Source of the DNA: an uncultured Paracoccaceae bacterium
GTDB taxonomy: Bacteria > Pseudomonadota > Alphaproteobacteria > Rhodobacterales > Rhodobacteraceae
DNA length: 10,223 nt
NCBI GenBank assembly: GCA_937132145.1
Contig: CAKZNY010000270.1
Coordinates: forward strand, 1-10,223
Direction of reading: 5' to 3'
Shown here piece after piece: positions 5,106 to 10,223 of the stretch. The notes below the pieces were generated by a model. The model did not search any database and was not told the DNA's origin. It was given only the letters and a program-made list of their open reading frames with translations. Each line of letters begins with the position of its first letter. The stretch's first letter is position 1. A program made the translations under genes and the position numbers.

Positions 5106-7745
5106 ATGAATACATTCTTCAATTCGTTGTCTGCGAATTTCGCCACCATACCCGGTGCGCTTCGCCCGTATCGTTATATCATTGTTATTGTTGCATTAAT
5201 CGGCACCATATTCATGGGCGTTGGCGCAACCAAGTTCGAGCTGGACACCAGTATCGACTCGTGGCTGCCCAAGAATGACCCTGCGGTACAGGCGCTCGAT
5301 GATTTCCGCCGCCAGTTTGGCAGCGATGACGGTTTGTTTCTGGTTTACCACGCCAAAGATGGCGATGTGTTTTCGGTGCAATCCCTTAAGGCCATTCAAG
5401 GACTGACCCGCGATCTGGAAAACTGGTACGATCTGGACCCGGCGGCACTTGGGATTGATGCCGAGATTATGGAGAATATGAACCACGTACTGCGGGTGCA
5501 AAGCCTCGCCAATACGCGGTATCAACTTAGCACCGCCGATTCACTGGAAAGTCTGGAGCTGATCCCCGAGGGGGCGGAAATAACCCCCGAGCTGGCCGCC
5601 GAAGTACGCCGGATTGCCCTCGATCAACCGGCGCTGGCGTTGTTGATGTTCTCGAAAAACAACGAATATGGCGCGGTGGTAATATCAACAGATTTCGGGG
5701 CGATTCCGGTGCAGGACGACGAGATTGTCGAACTTGATTTCGGCGAGGACTATCTCGATCTGGCGCTGGATTCCTTTGTGATTGATGTCGATGATACGGC
5801 CATCACGGCTGAGGTCGATTTCGAGGAAATCAAACCAACGACCTACATGGGCTTTATGAAGGGCTTAAAAGCGATATACGGCCAAGAGGAATACGCCGCC
5901 GCGTTCGAGTTTTACCCCATCGGCACCGCAGGCATGATGGATACGGCCATGGCGGCGATGGTCCAGTCCGGATATTTAGGCCTGATCTCTATATTTATCA
6001 TCATGTTACTGCTCTATACGCTGTTCCAGACAGGGTCCGCCGTGATCTGGCCCATGACCGCCGTGATCAGTTCCTGCATCTGGCTGTTTGGCGGAATGGC
6101 GTGGTTGGGTATTTCCTCGTCCAGCCTGATCTCGCTGTCTGTCATGCTGGTTTTGGCCGTCGGAATCGCGGATTGTGTCCATGTGATGAGCGAATATCTG
6201 TTGTTCAAACGCGAAGGCATGAACCACGAAGACGCGATTGAAAAATCCTTCAGAAAAACCGGTGTGCCGATCCTGTTAACCACAATCACGACCATGTCGG
6301 GCATGTTGGCGATTGCTTTTGGCGGCGTTGGGCAGTTTGTGACGTTCGGAATTACATCCGCCATTGGCGTGGCGTTGGCGTTCGTATTTACGATCACCGT
6401 GCTGCCTGCTTTGCTTGAATTCTGGCACCCGCACACGAGCAAACCCCGGGCAAAGAGACCGTGGCAGCGCGCGATACTTATCATCTTCTTCCCGTTTGCA
6501 ATCATCCGGTGGATATCAAAAAAGATCGGCCTTAGCTGGCTGTTAAGCGCCATCTGGTTGCAACCGCTGCTAGACAAAGTACCGGATTTTTCGTTCCGCT
6601 GGCGCTATCTTATTATCGCGGTGTTCACGGCGGTCTTCGTGGTTACCGGGTACGGCGCGACGAAAGTTAATATCGATTCCAACCTGATCGAGTTGTTCAA
6701 AGAGGATAATCCCGTGCGCGTCGCCTACGAGATCGTGGACGAGCATATGGCGGGGACCGGCTCGATGGAGGTGATGATGGATTTCAACGCGTCCGATGCC
6801 ATGAGCGACCCTGCCGTGCTGCGGGCGATCTCTGATCTTCAGGATGTGCTGGAAAGCGAATACGGAAAATATGTGGTGCGCACGCATTCGCTGGCTGATC
6901 TGGTGAAAGACACTAACAAGATCATGAACGGCAATGATCCGGCGGCGTATATTATACCGGATGACCCGCTGGCGGTCTCGCAATTGCTGTATCTGTTCAA
7001 CAGCTCGAACCCCAAGGATCGGCGGTCCTTGGTTTCGGACGACTATTCCCGTAGCCATATTACGATTCAGTTAAGGAATGCGGGCAGCCGTGAATACGCG
7101 ATATTCTTCGAGGATATTCAAGCGGATATTGACGATATGCTGGGTGTCGTGCGCGGTTCTTACCCTGAAATGGAGACCAGCGTGACCGGATCGTTCGCCA
7201 TGATGATGCGGATGAGCGATGTGATTTCCAAAAGCCAGTTCCGCTCGCTTAGCTTGGCGATTGTGATCATTTCGATTATCCTTGCGCTGTCGCTCGGCTC
7301 GCTTTCAGGCGGGTTGCTGGCGATCATCCCCAACATGCTGCCCGCCATTCTGGCCTTCGGTCTGATGGGGCTGCTGGGGGTTCCGCTTGATACGGACACC
7401 CTGATGATCGCGCCGCTTATAATCGGGATAGCGGTGGATGACACGATCCACTTCGTCACCCATTACCGAATGGCATTGGCCAACAGAATGAAACCCGCAG
7501 CCGCCTTGGTGCAAACCGTCCGCGAAGTGGGCCAGGCGGTAACATTTACGTCGATGGTCTTGGGATTGGCCTTCTTCATGCTTAGTTTTAGTGATTATCT
7601 GGGCTTGGCAAAGGTCGGAATCTTCGGATCATTGGCAATTTTCGTGGCACTGTTGTGTGACTTGTTATTCCTGCCAGCCCTGATTCACGTGTTCAAACCG
7701 TCTTTCGGTGTTAAATTCGAAGACGACGAATTGGAGGCAACCTGA
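5106..7745 (+). CDS. MMPL/RND-superfamily inner-membrane transporter (COG1033 type)
   Basis: An 879-residue protein with the duplicated RND architecture. Helix 1 (about 24-40) is followed by DTSIDSWLPKNDP (47-59) and a periplasmic domain to about 290, then helices 2-6 (about 291-438). A basic cytosolic linker with an extra hydrophobic stretch (about 441-498) leads to helix 7 (500-520), the second-half counterpart DSNLIELFKEDNP, a second periplasmic domain (about 521-705) and helices 8-12. Each half carries a helix-4-type acidic motif, VGIADCVHVMSEY (Asp356) and IGIAVDDTIHFVTHYR (Asp778/Asp779), fitting proton-driven transport. A very acidic segment at 203-241 (16 Asp/Glu in 39) lies in the first periplasmic domain. 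ATG 5106 has GAGG 7 bases upstream; an in-frame GTG at 5052 is less likely. Its TGA overlaps the next gene's ATG. It probably moves a lipid or other hydrophobic cargo; the substrate is unknown. Confidence 0.9.
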   Translation: MNTFFNSLSANFATIPGALRPYRYIIVIVALIGTIFMGVGATKFELDTSIDSWLPKNDPAVQALDDFRRQFGSDDGLFLVYHAKDGDVFSVQSLKAIQGLTRDLENWYDLDPAALGIDAEIMENMNHVLRVQSLANTRYQLSTADSLESLELIPEGAEITPELAAEVRRIALDQPALALLMFSKNNEYGAVVISTDFGAIPVQDDEIVELDFGEDYLDLALDSFVIDVDDTAITAEVDFEEIKPTTYMGFMKGLKAIYGQEEYAAAFEFYPIGTAGMMDTAMAAMVQSGYLGLISIFIIMLLLYTLFQTGSAVIWPMTAVISSCIWLFGGMAWLGISSSSLISLSVMLVLAVGIADCVHVMSEYLLFKREGMNHEDAIEKSFRKTGVPILLTTITTMSGMLAIAFGGVGQFVTFGITSAIGVALAFVFTITVLPALLEFWHPHTSKPRAKRPWQRAILIIFFPFAIIRWISKKIGLSWLLSAIWLQPLLDKVPDFSFRWRYLIIAVFTAVFVVTGYGATKVNIDSNLIELFKEDNPVRVAYEIVDEHMAGTGSMEVMMDFNASDAMSDPAVLRAISDLQDVLESEYGKYVVRTHSLADLVKDTNKIMNGNDPAAYIIPDDPLAVSQLLYLFNSSNPKDRRSLVSDDYSRSHITIQLRNAGSREYAIFFEDIQADIDDMLGVVRGSYPEMETSVTGSFAMMMRMSDVISKSQFRSLSLAIVIISIILALSLGSLSGGLLAIIPNMLPAILAFGLMGLLGVPLDTDTLMIAPLIIGIAVDDTIHFVTHYRMALANRMKPAAALVQTVREVGQAVTFTSMVLGLAFFMLSFSDYLGLAKVGIFGSLAIFVALLCDLLFLPALIHVFKPSFGVKFEDDELEAT

Positions 7746-8635
7746 TGGTACATTTGAGACGTGGTTTTATTCTGGCAAGCTTGTTGGCTGTGGCCAGTGT
7801 TCTGCTGCCCTCGCTCGGGGCGGCGCAAACGGCGCGCGCCGTTACGGAGCAGCTGGATGCCAATGCCCTTAGCCAGAATAACTCGGTGTTCTCGATCATG
7901 AAAATCGCCACCTGCAAGTTCGGGATCAGTGGCGGGAAAATCCGCTGTACTGCACGGGCGACGGTGAAACGGCTCGAGAGCGCCTCCATCACCACGGGGC
8001 TGGACGGGAAGGATTCCCGAAGCATCGCGTTCATTCTGGAGCCTGCTTCCGAGCGCGGAATCGGAATGTTAAGTTATACCTATGACAGCAGTAAACCCAA
8101 CGAGACATGGCTTTACCTGTCGGCACTTGGCAAAGTGAAACGGATCGTGTCCTCGAATTCCTCCAGCAGCGAGCCTGCCAGCCTGTTCGGCTCCGAGTTC
8201 ACGACCGAGGATCAAGAGACCGGCAAGCTGGACGATTACACCTTCACGATGCTGGAAACGATCACCTTCAAGGGGCGCAAAACCTACGTGATCGAGCAAA
8301 TTCCAACCCCTGCCCGCGCCCGTCAAAGCCGCTATGCACGCACAGTTCTGTGGATCGACGCCAGCCGTTACGTTAACGTCAAGGCGGCGATGTATGACAG
8401 TCGTGGCAAGGAAATCCGCCGTGTGATCGCGGATAATGTGGAGCGCGTGAATGGCATATGGATGGCCCGCAGCGTGACGATTATGAACCTCGTAACCAAC
8501 CGCCTGTCGAACATGAAAATCGAGTCGCTGTATTTCGGCGTCAGCATCAACCCTGCCCTGCTAACCCAACGCGCATTGACCGATACGGCGTTCCGTGAAC
8601 GTCATCTGAACGCGCTGCGGGCGCAGGCGAATTAG
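7745..8635 (+). CDS. Periplasmic LolA-like (outer-membrane lipoprotein-sorting-type) protein
   Basis: A 296-residue protein with a Sec signal peptide (basic MVHLRR, hydrophobic core 8-24, cleavage near GAA/Q at 25-28) and no lipobox, so it should be soluble in the periplasm. The mature part resembles LolA-like 'outer membrane lipoprotein-sorting' proteins (PF17131 type): RSIAFILEPASERGIGMLSY, then WLYLSALGKVKRI, a serine-rich turn, FGSEFTTEDQ, DDYTFTMLE, and VLWIDASRY near residue 205. This half-barrel fold carries a lipid or acyl group in a hydrophobic groove. The only two cysteines, Cys57 and Cys68, could form a disulfide. By hand count the mature chain is basic (about 37 Lys/Arg to 26 Asp/Glu). 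Its ATG overlaps the transporter stop (TGATG), with GGAGG 7 bases upstream, so translation is coupled. The likely role is shuttling cargo between the RND pump and the outer membrane; the cargo is not known. Confidence 0.85.
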   Translation: MVHLRRGFILASLLAVASVLLPSLGAAQTARAVTEQLDANALSQNNSVFSIMKIATCKFGISGGKIRCTARATVKRLESASITTGLDGKDSRSIAFILEPASERGIGMLSYTYDSSKPNETWLYLSALGKVKRIVSSNSSSSEPASLFGSEFTTEDQETGKLDDYTFTMLETITFKGRKTYVIEQIPTPARARQSRYARTVLWIDASRYVNVKAAMYDSRGKEIRRVIADNVERVNGIWMARSVTIMNLVTNRLSNMKIESLYFGVSINPALLTQRALTDTAFRERHLNALRAQAN

Positions 8636-8641
8636 GAGGGG
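8634..8641 (+). promoter_or_regulatory. Strong ribosome binding site overlapping a stop codon
   Basis: AGGAGGGG starts inside the TAG stop (8633-8635) of the LolA-like gene and ends 4 bases before the ATG at 8646. AGGAGG is a near-perfect match to the 16S anti-Shine-Dalgarno sequence. It fixes the barrel gene's start and suggests that ribosomes finishing one gene start the next. Confidence 0.8.
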
Positions 8642-8645
8642 CCCC

Positions 8646-9830
8646 ATGCGTTTATCAATCGTTCTGGCCACCTTGATGGCTGCCGCTCCGGCCCTCTCGC
8701 AGGAACTGGCGCTGGATTTTGACAGTTTCGATTTCGACGACAGCGCAATCATCATCGACGAATTTCCGACCAGCGGCATGGAAATTTCGACCGCGATTGG
8801 CCTGTCGTACGCAGGCATCGGCGTTCTGGATGCAAGCTACGCCGCACAAATAAATTTAGCTAACGAGCACGCTTTAGGCGCGTTAGGGTTCCTTGAGTGG
8901 GCCGGAAATATCGCGATGGTTAACGACGACGTATTTATAGAAATGACACGTGTTCACTTGCAAAACTCGGCAGGCGATTTCAGTTGGAAGCTGGGAAAAT
9001 ACCGTATCGGCTGGGGCGAGGTCGAGGGCGCACCTGTGCTCGACGTGATCAACTCCGGCCTGTCATTCGGCGGCAGCGGTCTGCCCACGGACGAGCCGCC
9101 GGGCCAATGGTTTATCGGCCTCGACTACTTCGCCAAGTCTGCGACGATTTCCAGCTTCGTCGGGGTCGCGCCCGAAGTTGCACACATAATCCCGACCACA
9201 AACTCGACGGATATCGAGGTGGGCGTAAAAGCCAGCCTGCCAACCGAAAGCGGTTCGGTTAGCCTTTATGCCGCACAGTTGGTGCCCCAATCCGGCGTGG
9301 TTGATATTGGAAACGCCACTAGCAATGCCATGCCCTACACGCTGGTCGGCATCAGCGCCACACGCAGTTTTGGCAACCTGTTGCTTGAAATAGACGTGGC
9401 CGGAAAGTTCGGCTTGCAACGCTCCACCGATGTGGAGCTATCCAGCCATGACCGCGTAGATGTGGCCCTCGGGGTCGAATATGCAGCGACAAACACAATG
9501 CAATTATCGGCGGCGGTGGTCCGGCAACATTGGCTGGAACAGGCCGAGGACTACTTTGAACTTGGCGGGTATTTATCCCCGCAAACCTCGGCTAATTATA
9601 TTTTGGGTGTGAGCGAAGCATTGATGGACGGAAAATTAAGTATATCTGCCAATATCCTGGGAACGCTTGATAATAGCGCGAACGTAACAGCACTGTCAGC
9701 CAGCTACGCCTACACTGACCGACTGGAATTTGGCGCATCCGCCATGTGGATGGGCGCCGATGCGGGCACACCTCTGGAAACGCTGGACGGCTTCACGCAG
9801 TTCGGTATTACGTCTACCTTCCGCTTTTAG
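8646..9830 (+). CDS. Outer-membrane beta-barrel protein (porin-like, DUF1302-like features)
   Basis: A 394-residue protein with a signal peptide (1-18, cleavage ALS/QE) and a mature N-terminus rich in Asp and Phe (LALDFDSFDFDDS). The rest is a long run of alternating amphipathic strands with Gly/Asn/Asp turns (for example FSWKLGKYRIGWGE, SVSLYAAQLVP, NLLLEIDVAGKFGL), ending in aromatic Phe (TSTFRF), the signal recognised by the BAM complex. GKYRIGWGEVEGAPVLDVIN (117-136) recalls the 'GrQ..WGE....iN' motif of DUF1302 and related barrels, which often sit next to LolA-like/DUF1329 and MMPL genes; this family link is tentative. Barrel prediction is firm, cargo unknown. It is last in the operon, 10 bases after the LolA-like gene. 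Its last 17 bases overlap the convergent sulfatase-type gene, and I see no convincing terminator. Confidence 0.8.
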   Translation: MRLSIVLATLMAAAPALSQELALDFDSFDFDDSAIIIDEFPTSGMEISTAIGLSYAGIGVLDASYAAQINLANEHALGALGFLEWAGNIAMVNDDVFIEMTRVHLQNSAGDFSWKLGKYRIGWGEVEGAPVLDVINSGLSFGGSGLPTDEPPGQWFIGLDYFAKSATISSFVGVAPEVAHIIPTTNSTDIEVGVKASLPTESGSVSLYAAQLVPQSGVVDIGNATSNAMPYTLVGISATRSFGNLLLEIDVAGKFGLQRSTDVELSSHDRVDVALGVEYAATNTMQLSAAVVRQHWLEQAEDYFELGGYLSPQTSANYILGVSEALMDGKLSISANILGTLDNSANVTALSASYAYTDRLEFGASAMWMGADAGTPLETLDGFTQFGITSTFRF

Positions 9831-10223
9831 GCCGAGGCCTGACGCGCCCCGTTACCTTTTCGGTAAACTTTGCCGGAAATTCAGATTCATCAAAAACCCC
9901 GATAAACATCCCGACATTCTCGGGGCCGCCCCGCTTACCCTCAATCTCGACATCAGAGATCGTCGTGCGTTGCGACATGCGCCGCCCCCATTGGGCGAGG
10001 CGATCGTACATTTCAGCGATCACCACCCTATGAGCCTCGCTTTGTCCAAGGTCATTCAGCTCGCCCGGATCAACGTGTCTATCAAACAGCATTGGGCGGA
10101 ATCCACCCTCGGAATGCATAAAAGTATAGCGTTCCGTTGCCACCATAAACAGTCGCGCGTCTTTGGGTTTCAGGCCCAGATTGGCGCACATCGGGGTGGC
10201 GGAATAGTCGTATTCGCTGATCG
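9814..10223 (-). CDS. Sulfatase-superfamily hydrolase, phosphonate monoester hydrolase-like, C-terminal part
   Basis: The reading frame is open from the right window edge to TAG at 9816-9814, giving 135 residues of the C-terminus. It begins ISEYDYSATPMCANLGLKP and continues with DARLFMVATERYTFMH, PMLFDRHVDPGELNDLG and WGRRMSQRT. This is the terminal region of arylsulfatase-type enzymes ('kyi.y.....ELYDL..DP.E..NL'). The SEYDYS..P and GRRMSQRTT blocks most resemble phosphonate monoester hydrolases of rhizobial type. Such enzymes cleave phosphonate or phosphate diesters or sulfate esters using a formylglycine in a C-x-P-x-R motif, which would lie outside the window. The first in-frame ATG (10191) is internal, not the start. 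Exact substrate class is uncertain. It converges on and overlaps the barrel gene. Confidence 0.85.
   Translation of the reverse strand, partial: ISEYDYSATPMCANLGLKPKDARLFMVATERYTFMHSEGGFRPMLFDRHVDPGELNDLGQSEAHRVVIAEMYDRLAQWGRRMSQRTTISDVEIEGKRGGPENVGMFIGVFDESEFPAKFTEKVTGRVRPRPKSGR

Noticed and set aside
6014..6577. Minus-strand open frame of 187 codons inside the RND gene
   Set aside because: It is antisense to conserved transmembrane helices and has no recognisable domain or ribosome site.
9829..9840. AGGCCGAGGCCT palindrome after the barrel stop codon, as a terminator
   Set aside because: It forms only a 4-bp stem and has no T-tract on the + strand.

Overview
The window looks like chromosomal DNA of an alphaproteobacterium, most likely Rhodobacterales (roseobacter-type). 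The evidence is the protein style of SodB, YajC, SecD and SecF, a moderately GC-rich composition (mid-fifties by eye), short intergenic gaps and strong AGGAG-type ribosome binding sites. This placement is inference from the sequence alone. I see no tRNA, rRNA, insertion sequence, integrase or CRISPR array, and no gap above 300 bases without a gene.

Layout. (1) Positions 1-168 hold the 3' end of a LOG-family (TIGR00730-type) gene on the + strand. It converges on an iron-type superoxide dismutase, sodB (224-832, -), with a bidirectional terminator hairpin between them. (2) A 172-base divergent region separates sodB from an EamA/DMT-family transporter (1005-1877, +). (3) That transporter runs tail to tail into the Sec accessory operon yajC-secD-secF on the - strand (4898 down to 1874); the two stop codons share four bases inside a stem-loop. 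An intrinsic-terminator-like hairpin lies inside the operon, between yajC and secD. (4) A 207-base divergent region precedes a compact + strand operon (5106-9830). It encodes a large MMPL/RND-superfamily inner-membrane transporter, a secreted LolA-like periplasmic protein (overlapping the transporter gene by 1 base) and an outer-membrane beta-barrel protein (10 bases further on). (5) The window ends inside a sulfatase/phosphonate-monoester-hydrolase-type gene on the - strand, whose 3' end overlaps the barrel gene by 17 bases.

How the genes work together. YajC, SecD and SecF use the proton gradient to help protein translocation through SecYEG. The 5106-9830 operon has the parts of a cell-envelope-spanning conveyor: an RND pump in the inner membrane, a soluble lipid or lipoprotein-type carrier in the periplasm and a barrel in the outer membrane. 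Its cargo is not visible in the sequence. The comparable LolA-like/RND/barrel sets I know of are mostly uncharacterised, so this is the best candidate here for an undescribed system. Its first gene is preceded by a 16-bp inverted repeat whose 3' arm contains the ribosome binding site, which suggests control of translation. SecD, SecF and this transporter all belong to the RND superfamily, so three RND-fold proteins sit around one divergent promoter region.
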